From positions 8,844,001 through 8,908,000 of the forward strand of contig NZ_CP022685.1 of the NCBI RefSeq assembly GCF_002556545.1: a stretch of 64,000 nt of DNA. Direction: 5' to 3'. Source of the stretch: Streptomyces formicae (GTDB taxonomy: Bacteria; Actinomycetota; Actinomycetes; Streptomycetales; Streptomycetaceae). The translations under genes were made by a program, and so were the position numbers. Of this stretch, positions 42,661 to 51,323 are shown piece by piece. Position 1 is the stretch's first letter. Each line of letters begins with the position of its first letter. The notes beneath the pieces were generated by a model. The model was not told the DNA's origin. It searched no databases and saw nothing but the letters and a program-made list of their open reading frames with translations.

Positions 42661-44480
42661 GTGCCGTCTGCGGCGCCGCCCTTGTCCTCCCGGTGGCGGC
42701 CGCCGGGCAGCATCTCCTGGACCTTGGCCTTGAAGCCCTGCCGGATCATGGCCGCACGGTCGCTGTCGCCCTTGAGGACGGATTCGGCGGCGGCCTCGAT
42801 CTGGTCGAGGCTCGCGTGCGGCGGGATCGGCGGAACGGCGGGGTCGGTACGGAAGTCGAGGACGTAGGGCCGATCGGCGGCCAGCGCCGCCTCCCACGCG
42901 CCCCGCACGTCCTGCGGCTTCTCCACGCGCAGCCCGCCCAGGCCCAGCGAGCGCGCGAAGTCGGCGTAGGCGACGTCGGGCAGCGCCTGCGAGGGCAGGA
43001 ACTGCGGGGCGCCGGACATCGCCCGCATCTCCCACGTGACCTGATTGAGGTCCTGGTTGTTGAGGACGGCGACCACCAGGCGCGGATCGGCCCACTGCTC
43101 CCAGTACTTGGCGATGGTGATGAGCTCCGCCAGGCCGTTCATCTGCATCGCCCCGTCGCCGACGAGCGCGATCGCCGGGCGGTCGCCGTGGGCGAACTTC
43201 GCCCCGATCACGTACGGGACGCCGGGCCCCATCGTGGCGAGCGTGCCGGAGAGCGAGCCTCGCATGCCTTCGCGCAGCCGCAGGTGCCGTGCGTACCAGT
43301 TGGCGGCCGAGCCGGAGTCGGCGGCCAGCACGACGTTGTCGGGCAGCAGCCCGTTCAGGGTGTGGGCGACGTATTCGGGGTTGATCGGGTCCGCCTCCAC
43401 GGCCGCCCGCCGCTCCATCACCTCCCACCAGCGCGCGGTGTTCTTCTCGATCTTCTTGCGCCAGCCGGTGTGCCGGTTCTGCTCGAGAAGCGGCAGCAGC
43501 GCCCCCAAGGTCGCGCGTGCGTCACCGACGAGATTGATCTCGAAGGGGTAGCGCATGCCGACCATGTGCGGGTCGATGTCGATCTGCACGGCGCGCGCCT
43601 GGCCGAACTCGGGCAGGAACTGCGTGTAGGGGAAGCTCGAACCGATGACGAGCAGGGTGTCGCATCCCTGCATCAGCTCGTACGAGGGGCGGGTTCCCAA
43701 CAGCCCGATGGAGCCGGTGACGTAGGGCAGGTCGTCGTCGAGCGCGTCCTTGCCGAGCAGGGCCTTGGCCACTCCGGCGCCGAGCCGGTCGGCGAGTTCC
43801 ATGACCTCCTGGCGCGCGCCGCGCGCGCCTTGGCCGACGAGGACGGCGACCTTCTCGCCCTCGTTGAGGAGCCGCGCCGCGCGCTCGATGTCATCGGCGG
43901 CGGGCACCGGGGCGTAGGAGGACAGGCCGAGGCTGGAGGGCACCATCTTGAAGGCGTGTCCGGGCGCCGAGTAGTCGAGTTCCTGCACGTCGGCGGGGAC
44001 GATGACGGCTGTCACCGAGCGGCGCGCGTACGCGGTGCGGATCGCCCGGTCCAGGACGTTGGGCAGTTGCTCGGGGACCGTGACCATCTCGCAGAAGTCG
44101 GAGGCGACGTCCTTGTACAGGCTCAGCAGGTCGACTTCCTGCTGGTAGGAGCCGCCCATCGCGCTGCGGTTGGTCTGCCCGACGATCGCGACGACGGGGG
44201 CGTGGTCCAGCTTGGCGTCGTAGAGGCCGTTGAGGAGGTGGATGGCGCCGGGCCCCGACGTGGCGGCGCACACGCCGACGCGACCGGAGAACTTCGCGTA
44301 GCCGACCGCTTCGAAGGCCGCCATCTCCTCGTGCCGGGCCTGGATGAACTCGGGTTTGTTGTCGGCCCGGCCCCAGGCGGCGAGCAGACCGTTGATGCCG
44401 TCGCCCGGGTAGGCGAAGACGTGCTCGACGTCCCAGGCCCGCAGGCGTTCGAGAATGTGGTCGGAAACCTTCGTTGCCAT
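42657..44480 (-). CDS. Thiamine pyrophosphate-dependent oxidase/decarboxylase (PoxB-like)
   Basis: 607 residues in the PYR-domain, central, PP-domain order. The cofactor-activating Glu is in ARHEEMAAFEAVGYAKFSG, the central domain has QGARGARQEVMELADRLGAG, and the Mg-TPP motif is LVGDGAMQMNGLAELITIAK with the later NN (AVLNNQDLNQ). Closest in pattern to pyruvate oxidases/acetolactate synthases that lack the C-terminal membrane helix of PoxB. RBS AGGAAAGGACGG. Coupled to the enolase-superfamily gene. Confidence 0.92.
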   Translation of the reverse strand: MATKVSDHILERLRAWDVEHVFAYPGDGINGLLAAWGRADNKPEFIQARHEEMAAFEAVGYAKFSGRVGVCAATSGPGAIHLLNGLYDAKLDHAPVVAIVGQTNRSAMGGSYQQEVDLLSLYKDVASDFCEMVTVPEQLPNVLDRAIRTAYARRSVTAVIVPADVQELDYSAPGHAFKMVPSSLGLSSYAPVPAADDIERAARLLNEGEKVAVLVGQGARGARQEVMELADRLGAGVAKALLGKDALDDDLPYVTGSIGLLGTRPSYELMQGCDTLLVIGSSFPYTQFLPEFGQARAVQIDIDPHMVGMRYPFEINLVGDARATLGALLPLLEQNRHTGWRKKIEKNTARWWEVMERRAAVEADPINPEYVAHTLNGLLPDNVVLAADSGSAANWYARHLRLREGMRGSLSGTLATMGPGVPYVIGAKFAHGDRPAIALVGDGAMQMNGLAELITIAKYWEQWADPRLVVAVLNNQDLNQVTWEMRAMSGAPQFLPSQALPDVAYADFARSLGLGGLRVEKPQDVRGAWEAALAADRPYVLDFRTDPAVPPIPPHASLDQIEAAAESVLKGDSDRAAMIRQGFKAKVQEMLPGGRHREDKGGAADGT

Positions 44481-44516
44481 GCGTTCCGTCCTTTCCTGTG
44501 CGGCTCTGAGGGGTGG

Positions 44517-47500
44517 CTACCTGCGATGACGCAGGAAGCGGGCACCTGCGAGTCCGGCGCCGAAGGCCAGGGCTCCCGCCGCGGCGGTCACGGTCCCGCG
44601 GGCCGCGGGGGAGGGGCCGGAGGGCCGGTCGGCCAGACGCTCGGGGTGCTCGCTGGGCAGGTTCCCTGCCAGGCCGAGGGCAATCGCCTCCGCCAGGTGC
44701 AGGGCGCCGCGGCCGGTGTGGCCCTGCTCGATCTGGGTGCGGCAGCTGAAGCCGTCCGCGAGCAGCAGGCTGCCGGGAGCGGCGGCGCGCATCGCGGGCA
44801 GCACGCCCTGTTCCGCGATGGTCATGGAGACGTCGTGGTGGCCGCGTTCGAAGCCGAAGTCGCCGGCCAGGCCGCAGCAGCCCTCGTCGAGCACATCGGG
44901 TACGAGGTGGGCGCGGCGCATCAGTTCACGGTCCGCCTCGTCCTTCATGATCGCGTGCTGGTGGCAGTGGGTCTGCACGGTGGCCTGCCGGTTCAGGGCG
45001 GGCGGCCGCCAGCCGGGCGCGTGGTGCACCAACTGCTCGGCGAACGTACGGAACTGCCGGGACAACCGTCGTACGTCCTCGTCGTGCGGCAGCAACTCCG
45101 GGGCGTCGGAGCGGAACACGGCCGTACAGGAGGGCTCAAGGCCGATGACCGGAGTGCCCGCCTCGATGTAGGGCCGCAGTACGTCCAGCGTGCGACGCAG
45201 CACCCTTTTCGCGGTGGGCAGCTGTCCCGTCGAGATCCACGTCAGACCGCAGCACACCGCCCGCGTGGGGACGGCGACGCGGAACCCGGCGTCCTCCAGG
45301 ACCCGGACGGCCGCCTTCGCGATCGCCGGATGGAAGGAGGTGGTGAACGTGTCGGGCCACAGCACGACGGTCCTGGGGTCGGCCGGGTCCGGCGCCTCGC
45401 CGGCGCGGTCCCGCCACCACCGTACGAAGGACTGCTCCGCGAAGACCGGCGCCTGCCTGGCGCCTGCCACACCGGCCAGCCACTTGCCGGCCCGGGCGGC
45501 ACCCGGGGCGGCGAGCACCGCGTTCACCAGCGGTGGTGCGACGCGTGCCAGCCGTGCCCACACCGGCAGCCAGCCCATCGAGTAGTGCGCCCTGGGGCGC
45601 AGCCGTCCCGCGTAGTGCTGTGCCAGGAACTCGGCCTTGTAGGTGGCCATGTCCACCCCGGTCGGGCAGTCCGACTTGCAGCCCTTGCAGGACAGGCACA
45701 GGTCGAGGGCGTCACGGACCTCCGTCGAGCGCCAGCCGTCGGTGATCGGCGAGTCCGCGTGGCCGCCGATCATCTCGAACAGCAGCCGGGCCCGGCCGCG
45801 CGTGGAGTGCTCCTCCTCCTTCGTCGCGCGGTACGAGGGACACATGACACCGCCCTCGTGGCCGCGGCAGTTGCCGATCCCCACACAGCGCAGTACGGCC
45901 TGGTTGAAGGAGTTTCCGTCGTCAGGGAACGCGAAGTGGGTCGCGGAGTGCGAGGGGCGCCAGGTCGCTCCCAGGCGCAAATGCCCGTCGAGCGGCTGGG
46001 GATCGACGACCTTGCCGGGGTTCATCCGGTTCTCCGGGTCGAAGAGCGCCTTGACCTCCCCGAAGGCAGCGACGATCCGTTCCCCGAACATGCGGGTGAG
46101 CAGCTCGCCGCGGGCTTGGCCGTCCCCGTGCTCACCGGAGAGGGACCCGTTGTAGGAGACGACCAGATCGGCGGCGCGCTCCAGGAACCCGCGGAACTCC
46201 GCGACGCCCTCGGCGGTCCTGAGCCCGAACGGGATCCTGGTGTGTACGCACCCCTGGCCGAAGTGCCCGTACAACGAGGGGTGGTCGTAGTCGAACTCGG
46301 CGAAGAGGCGCTTCAGGTCCCGCAGGTAGTCGCCGAGCCGCTCCGGCGGGACCGCCGAGTCCTCCCAGCCCTCCCAGGTCTCCCGCTCGTCCGGCGGACG
46401 AGCGGTCACCCCGAGCCCCGCCTCCCGCGCGCTGAGCATGCGCTGTTCGCGTTCCGGCTCGTCCGAGAAGGCGACCGTCTCGTCCTTCTCGTCGCGGCCC
46501 AGGGCGCGCAGCAGCGCCTGGGCCTGCTCGTCGACGTCCGCACGGCTGTCGCCGACGAACTGCACGAGCAGCCAGCTGTCGCCCGTCGGTAACGCGGCCA
46601 GTGAGTCGAGGTGCGCGTGCTCCTCGCGCATGAGCTGGGCCATGCGGCCGTCGAGCGCCTCCAACTGGGCAGGGGAGCAGTGCCGCAGGAGCGCGGGTAC
46701 GTCATCGGCGGCACGGCAGATGTCGTCGTAGCCGAGGACCAGCAGCGACTGGCAGGCAGGCACGGGAACCAGGTCGAGTTCGGCGTGCAGCACCGTCACC
46801 AGCGTGCCCTCGCTGCCCACCAGGGCCTTCGCCACGTCGAAGCCGTTCTCGGGCAGCAGCGAGTCGAGGTTGTAGCCCGAGACCCGGCGCGGTATGTCGG
46901 GGAAGCCCTTGCGGATGTCGGCGAGGAAGGTGGACACGATCCGCTCCAGGCCCGCGTAGACCTCGGCCCGGCGCCCGCCCTCCTCGGCGATCCGGCCCCG
47001 TTCCGCGCGGGACGTCGGGCCGACCCACATGCGAAGGCCGTCCTGAGTGAGGACCTCAAGGCGGCGCACGTTGTCCACGGTCTTGCCGTACGCCTGCGCC
47101 GAAGCCCCGCACGAGTTGTTCCCGATCATTCCGCCCAGCGAGCAGTGACTGTGCGTGGCGGGCTCGGGGCCGAACCGCAGGCCGGACTCGCCGAGTCGAC
47201 GGTTGAGGTCGTCCAGGACGATGCCCGGCTCCACGACGCACGTACGGGCTTCGCGGTCGACCGACACCAACCCGTCGCAGTACTTGGTCCAGTCGACGAC
47301 CACCGCGGCGTTCGTGGTCTGCCCCGCCAGGCTGGTGCCGCCGCCCCGGGAGAGCACAGGGGCCCCGAAGCGCGCGCACACGCGCACCGCACGGGCCCCG
47401 TCGTCCACGGAGCGCGGCACCACGACGCCGAGCGGCACCTGGCGGTAATTGGAACCGTCGGTGACGTACGTTCCCCGGCTGCCCGCGTCGAAGCGGACCT

Positions 47501-47612
47501 CACCGCCGACCGCCTCGCTCAGCGCGGCCGCCAGTCCCTTCAGCTCCTTCGTGCCGATCGTCGCGTGCCGCTCGCCGTGCTCGGGGCGGGCCACGCCGTC
47601 TGGTTCATGCAT
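44517..47612 (-). CDS. Fused FAD-linked and Fe-S dehydrogenase (GlcD-GlcF / D-2-hydroxyacid type)
   Basis: 1031 residues. N-terminal half: PCMH-type FAD domain (PVLSRGGGTSLAGQTTNAAV; SLGGMIGNNSCGASAQAYGK) and GlcD C-terminal cap (SGEHGDGQARGELL). Second half: cluster motif LCLSCKGCKSDCPTGVDMAT, then two CCG-type domains (AVCCGLTW; GCCGLAGDFGFE). A C-terminal hydrophobic helix (TVTAAAGALAFGAGLAGARF) ends in RHRR and may hold it at the membrane. It probably oxidises a D-2-hydroxyacid such as lactate or glycolate into the quinone pool. ATG 47612 chosen; the frame extends upstream without conserved sequence. Confidence 0.92.
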   Translation of the reverse strand: MHEPDGVARPEHGERHATIGTKELKGLAAALSEAVGGEVRFDAGSRGTYVTDGSNYRQVPLGVVVPRSVDDGARAVRVCARFGAPVLSRGGGTSLAGQTTNAAVVVDWTKYCDGLVSVDREARTCVVEPGIVLDDLNRRLGESGLRFGPEPATHSHCSLGGMIGNNSCGASAQAYGKTVDNVRRLEVLTQDGLRMWVGPTSRAERGRIAEEGGRRAEVYAGLERIVSTFLADIRKGFPDIPRRVSGYNLDSLLPENGFDVAKALVGSEGTLVTVLHAELDLVPVPACQSLLVLGYDDICRAADDVPALLRHCSPAQLEALDGRMAQLMREEHAHLDSLAALPTGDSWLLVQFVGDSRADVDEQAQALLRALGRDEKDETVAFSDEPEREQRMLSAREAGLGVTARPPDERETWEGWEDSAVPPERLGDYLRDLKRLFAEFDYDHPSLYGHFGQGCVHTRIPFGLRTAEGVAEFRGFLERAADLVVSYNGSLSGEHGDGQARGELLTRMFGERIVAAFGEVKALFDPENRMNPGKVVDPQPLDGHLRLGATWRPSHSATHFAFPDDGNSFNQAVLRCVGIGNCRGHEGGVMCPSYRATKEEEHSTRGRARLLFEMIGGHADSPITDGWRSTEVRDALDLCLSCKGCKSDCPTGVDMATYKAEFLAQHYAGRLRPRAHYSMGWLPVWARLARVAPPLVNAVLAAPGAARAGKWLAGVAGARQAPVFAEQSFVRWWRDRAGEAPDPADPRTVVLWPDTFTTSFHPAIAKAAVRVLEDAGFRVAVPTRAVCCGLTWISTGQLPTAKRVLRRTLDVLRPYIEAGTPVIGLEPSCTAVFRSDAPELLPHDEDVRRLSRQFRTFAEQLVHHAPGWRPPALNRQATVQTHCHQHAIMKDEADRELMRRAHLVPDVLDEGCCGLAGDFGFERGHHDVSMTIAEQGVLPAMRAAAPGSLLLADGFSCRTQIEQGHTGRGALHLAEAIALGLAGNLPSEHPERLADRPSGPSPAARGTVTAAAGALAFGAGLAGARFLRHRR

Positions 47613-47823
47613 GCCGGAACCGTCCTCGGATGAAGCGTTCGGTTGTGCGGCGCGCCCGCGTCCGCGCTCCGTGGCAGAGACGCGGACCGTGCTACTGCGG
47701 GCGCCGGTCGCGGCACCCGCCCCGGGCCCGACCTGCCTTGTCGGCACTCCGGGGAGGGGCGCCGACCACCCTGGTACCCATCATCGGGCCGGGCAAAGGC
47801 CCTGTCCTGGGCGCAGCCGCCGA
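47613..47823 (-). promoter_or_regulatory. Upstream region of the FAD/Fe-S dehydrogenase gene
   Basis: 211 bp between two genes on the minus strand. It contains GGGTAC (minus strand, near 47770) and a GGGCC...GGCCC arrangement with a 7-bp spacer that does not match the boxes at 27-30 kb. No gene is seen. Confidence 0.3.
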
Positions 47824-48684
47824 TCACGCACGCCCGGGCCCCGCGCGCAACAGCCGCTCCATCTGCTCCGCGCCCCGCACCGAGGCGTCACCGCAGCAGT
47901 TGTTGAACAGCACGTGGACCCGGTCCACCCGGCCGGCCAGCTTACGCAACCGGGGCAGCCACTCGGCGAGTTCGTCTTCGGAGTACGCGTACCGGAAGCG
48001 CTCCTCCTTGCTCCCCCGTCCCCAGGAGGCGCTGCGCCCGTGGAACCGCACCACGGCCAGCCGCGACGCGGTGACGGGCGCGGTAGGCGGCAGGGAAGAG
48101 GGCAGCCCCTGGACCATGTCGACGGCCACGGCGGCCATGCCGTGGTCCGTGAGCAGGGCGCGTGTCGACTCGGCCTGCCCCTCACGCCACCAGTCGGGAT
48201 GCCGGAACTCCACCGCGACCGGCCAGCCGGCCGTGCGTCGCGCGGTCCGCGCCAGGATCCGCCCGGCCTCGGCGCCGGGCCGCAGCCACGGCGGGAACTG
48301 GAACAGCACGCTGCCGAGCCGCCCGGCCCGCCGCAACGGCTCCACTCCCGCGGCGAACCGCGACCACACCTCGTCGAGCACGCCATCGTCCCGCGCGTCG
48401 GCCGACAGCCCGTCCGGCATCACCGCCTCGCGGGTGGGGTGCCCGGTCAGCAACGAGAACGCCTTGACGTCGAAGGTGAATCCGTCCGGCGTGCGTTCCA
48501 CCCACATCCTGCTGACGCGTTCTCGGGGCAAGGCGTAGTACGACGAGTCGGCCTCGACGACCGGGAACCGCCCGGCGTAGTACCGGAGCCGTCCCTCCGC
48601 GTCCCGCTGCCCGGCCGGATACCAGCCGCTGCGCACCAGTGCCGGATCGGTCCACGAACACGTGCCCACGAGGATGTCGCCCAT
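47824..48684 (-). CDS. DUF72 protein
   Basis: 286 residues; the DUF72 TIM-barrel blocks are ILVGTCSWTDPALVRSGWYP, VVEADSSYYALPRERVSRMW, LGSVLFQFPPWLRP, WPVAVEFRHPDWW and VHVLFNNCCGDASVRGAEQM. Function unknown. The ATG at 48684 has no RBS; GGGTAC on the same strand (48694-48699) leaves exactly 9 bp to the ATG, as for DUF6479, so a leaderless SigB-type promoter is possible. Confidence 0.93.
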   Translation of the reverse strand: MGDILVGTCSWTDPALVRSGWYPAGQRDAEGRLRYYAGRFPVVEADSSYYALPRERVSRMWVERTPDGFTFDVKAFSLLTGHPTREAVMPDGLSADARDDGVLDEVWSRFAAGVEPLRRAGRLGSVLFQFPPWLRPGAEAGRILARTARRTAGWPVAVEFRHPDWWREGQAESTRALLTDHGMAAVAVDMVQGLPSSLPPTAPVTASRLAVVRFHGRSASWGRGSKEERFRYAYSEDELAEWLPRLRKLAGRVDRVHVLFNNCCGDASVRGAEQMERLLRAGPGRA

Positions 48685-48901
48685 ACGGGTCGGGTACCCC
48701 CGCGGGACGCGAGCGCACTGGTGAGGTTCGGGCCCTTCGGCACACCGGCATCTCGTGGACGTCGCGCGACGGGGCGTACCGCGCGTTCGCGTGGGTACCC
48801 GGGCGGTTCTTCGTCACAGGCGGTCACCTGGCGAGATGCCGCACGGTGTGAGCCCCTGGAAGAGCCCACCCGCACGCAACGCATTGGGGAGGCGCGTCAG
48901 C

Positions 48902-50086
48902 ATGCGTGCTCTGACATGGCAGGGAAAGCGCGACGTACGCATCGAGGAGGTCCCTGACCCTCGTATCGAGAAGCCCGACGACATCATCGTCCGCGTGACG
49001 TCGACCGGCATCTGCGGATCGGACCTGCACCTCTACGAGGTCTTCGGCCCCTACCTCGACCCGGGGGACGTCCTGGGGCACGAAACGATGGGCATGGTCG
49101 TGGAAACCGGCCCCGAGGTCACGGGGGTGGCCGTGGGGGACCGGGTGGTGATCCCGTTCAACATCTCCTGCAACACCTGCTGGATGTGCCGTCGCGGGCT
49201 GCAGTCCCAGTGCGAGACGACCCAGGTCACGGCGATGGGCAGCGGGGCCGCTCTGTTCGGCTACACGAAGCTGTACGGGCAGGTGCCCGGCGGCCAGGCC
49301 GAGTATCTGCGGGTTCCCTTCGGCAACACTCTGCCGATCAAGGTGCCGGACGGCCCTCCGGACGACCGTTTCGTCTACCTGTCCGACGTCCTGCCCACCG
49401 CCTGGCAGGCGGTGGAGTACGCCGACATCCCTCCTGGCGGCAGTGTCACCGTCCTGGGCCTCGGTCCCATCGGGGACATGGCCACCCGGATCGCCCGACT
49501 GCGCGGCGCGGAAGAGGTCATCGGGGTCGACCTGGTCGACGCCCGGCTCGAACGCGCGCGACGGCACGGCGTCACCACCCTGGACCTGCGCGAACACGAC
49601 AAGGACCTGGGCGACGCCGTACGTGATCTCACCCAGGGCCGTGGGTCGGACGCCGTCATCGACGCGGTCGGCCTGGAGGCGCACGGCGCCCCGCTGGCCC
49701 AGGCGGCACAGTGGGCCACCGGGCTCCTGCCCGACAAGCTCGCCAGGCCCTTGATGGAGCACGTCGGAGTCGACCGTCTCGGCGCCCTGCTGACGGGGAT
49801 CGATGCGGTACGCCGAGGCGGCACGCTGTCCATCAGCGGCGTCTACGGCGGCGCCGCCAGCCCGCTGCCCCTGCTCACGATGTTCGACAAACAGCTGCAG
49901 GTGCGCATGGGGCAGGCGAACGTGTGGCGCTGGGTCGACGACATCCGCCCGCACCTGACCGACGACGACCCTCTCGACGTCGACGGATTCGCCACGCATC
50001 ACCTGCCTCTGGGTGACGGCCCGGCGGCGTACGCGACCTTCCAGGCCAAGGCGGACGGCATGGTGAAGACGCTGCTGAAGCCGTGA
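48902..50086 (+). CDS. Zinc-dependent alcohol dehydrogenase (formaldehyde dehydrogenase-like)
   Basis: 394 residues of the MDR family. Catalytic zinc ligands Cys and Glu-His in STGICGSDLHLYE and VLGHETMGMV; structural zinc cysteines in ISCNTCWMCRRGLQSQCE; NAD(P) fold at VTVLGLGPIGDMATRIARLR then the acidic end VIGVDLVD, which favours NAD. An insertion near LLPDKLARPLMEHVGVDRLG resembles glutathione-independent formaldehyde dehydrogenases. RBS GGGGAGG. Followed by an SDR gene 67 bp downstream. Confidence 0.93.
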   Translation: MRALTWQGKRDVRIEEVPDPRIEKPDDIIVRVTSTGICGSDLHLYEVFGPYLDPGDVLGHETMGMVVETGPEVTGVAVGDRVVIPFNISCNTCWMCRRGLQSQCETTQVTAMGSGAALFGYTKLYGQVPGGQAEYLRVPFGNTLPIKVPDGPPDDRFVYLSDVLPTAWQAVEYADIPPGGSVTVLGLGPIGDMATRIARLRGAEEVIGVDLVDARLERARRHGVTTLDLREHDKDLGDAVRDLTQGRGSDAVIDAVGLEAHGAPLAQAAQWATGLLPDKLARPLMEHVGVDRLGALLTGIDAVRRGGTLSISGVYGGAASPLPLLTMFDKQLQVRMGQANVWRWVDDIRPHLTDDDPLDVDGFATHHLPLGDGPAAYATFQAKADGMVKTLLKP

Positions 50087-50111
50087 GCACGCGACCCGCG
50101 CCCCTCTCCCA

Positions 50112-50150
50112 AAGGGCAACCTCCAGAAGGGCAACCACCAGAAGGGCAAC
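50112..50150 (+). repeat. Three 15-bp-spaced AAGGGCAAC repeats in the SDR leader
   Basis: AAGGGCAAC occurs at 50112-50120, 50127-50135 and 50142-50150, in a 15-bp tandem unit. The last copy is the likely RBS (AAGGG, 7 bp before the ATG). It may be slippage-prone or give several ribosome entry sites. Confidence 0.85.
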
Positions 50151-50153
50151 GAC

Positions 50154-51143
50154 ATGACCGACCGCACCCGCTTCCCCACCCGGCTCAAGGGGCCGGGAGC
50201 CCTGGTCACCGGCGGCTCACGGGGGCTGGGGCTGTTCATCGCACGGCACTTGGCCGAGCGCGGCTGCACCGTGACCCTCGCCGCCAGGGACGCTGCCGAG
50301 CTGGAGCGTGCGGCAGGCCGGTTGCGCGCGGAGACCGGCGCGACCGTGCACGTGGCGGTGTGCGACGTACGCGACCGGGCCGCCGTGGGCGAGATGATGC
50401 GCGTGATCCATGAACGCGACGGCTTGGACATCGTGATCGCCAACGCCGGGGTCATCCAGGTGGCGCCTGTCGAGGCGATCGGCCACGAGGAGTTCACCGA
50501 CGCCATGGAAACGATGTTCCACGGCGCACTGCACACGTCGTTGGAAGCGCTGCCCTATCTCCGCGCGACCCGTGGGCGCCTCGCGCTGATCGGTTCGGTC
50601 GGTGGTCTGCTCGGCGTGCCTCATCTGCTGCCGTACTCGTGCGCCAAGGCCGCGGTCGGTGCTCTCGCCGAGGGGCTGCACGCCGAGACGGCGGCCGCGG
50701 GGGTGAGCGTCACGGCCGTACACCCCGGCCTCATGCGAACCGGCTCGCACCGGCAGGCCGAGTTCGGCGGCGACACGAGTGCCGAGTTCGGCTGGTTCAG
50801 CGCCGCCGCGGGCGCTCCGCTGCTGTCCATGGACGCCGACCGGGCGGCCCGCCGGATCGTGGACGCGGTGATCCGACGACGCGCCCGCCTCGTGCTCACC
50901 GCGCCCGCCAAGGCGGCACAGCTCGCGCACGGCGTGGCACCCGGCCTGACCACCCGTCTGACGGGCCTCACCGCGAGGCTCTTGCCCTCCGCCTCAGGGC
51001 GAGGACCGCTGCGCCAGGGCAGTGAGGCCGGGCTGCCGCGCAATCCGATCGCGCGACGGATCCGGGCCTGGGGCAGCGCACGGAACGATCGAGCCGTGCG
51101 TGAGGCCAACCAACAGGAGCCCGGGCCCCGCACCAGTTCGTGA
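50154..51143 (+). CDS. SDR-family oxidoreductase
   Basis: 329 residues. Nucleotide motif VTGGSRGLGLFIARHLAERG, DIVIANAGVI for NNAG, catalytic Ser in LIGSVGGLLG and YxxxK as YSCAKAAVGAL. A C-terminal part of ~80 residues (RRRARLVLTAPAKAAQLAHG onwards) matches SDRs that act on bulky or lipid substrates. Probably co-expressed with the alcohol dehydrogenase. Confidence 0.93.
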   Translation: MTDRTRFPTRLKGPGALVTGGSRGLGLFIARHLAERGCTVTLAARDAAELERAAGRLRAETGATVHVAVCDVRDRAAVGEMMRVIHERDGLDIVIANAGVIQVAPVEAIGHEEFTDAMETMFHGALHTSLEALPYLRATRGRLALIGSVGGLLGVPHLLPYSCAKAAVGALAEGLHAETAAAGVSVTAVHPGLMRTGSHRQAEFGGDTSAEFGWFSAAAGAPLLSMDADRAARRIVDAVIRRRARLVLTAPAKAAQLAHGVAPGLTTRLTGLTARLLPSASGRGPLRQGSEAGLPRNPIARRIRAWGSARNDRAVREANQQEPGPRTSS

Positions 51144-51323
51144 GCGCTCGCGCACCCACTCACATGCTCTGTGCCCCGGCAGCGGTCTGCGTCAGGGGAG
51201 GAATAAGCCCTTCCGTGATCATTCGTGGCCAGTTCGGGCCTCACGCCACCACCCCCTGTGGCCGCTACATTCACCTCCGACCGGATCCACACAGGACCAG
51301 AAGACCAGGGGGAACAGGCGACG

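Noticed and set aside
42693..46592. A 1299-codon plus-strand frame
   Set aside because: Lies opposite the TPP enzyme and the FAD/Fe-S dehydrogenase, which both have complete motifs.
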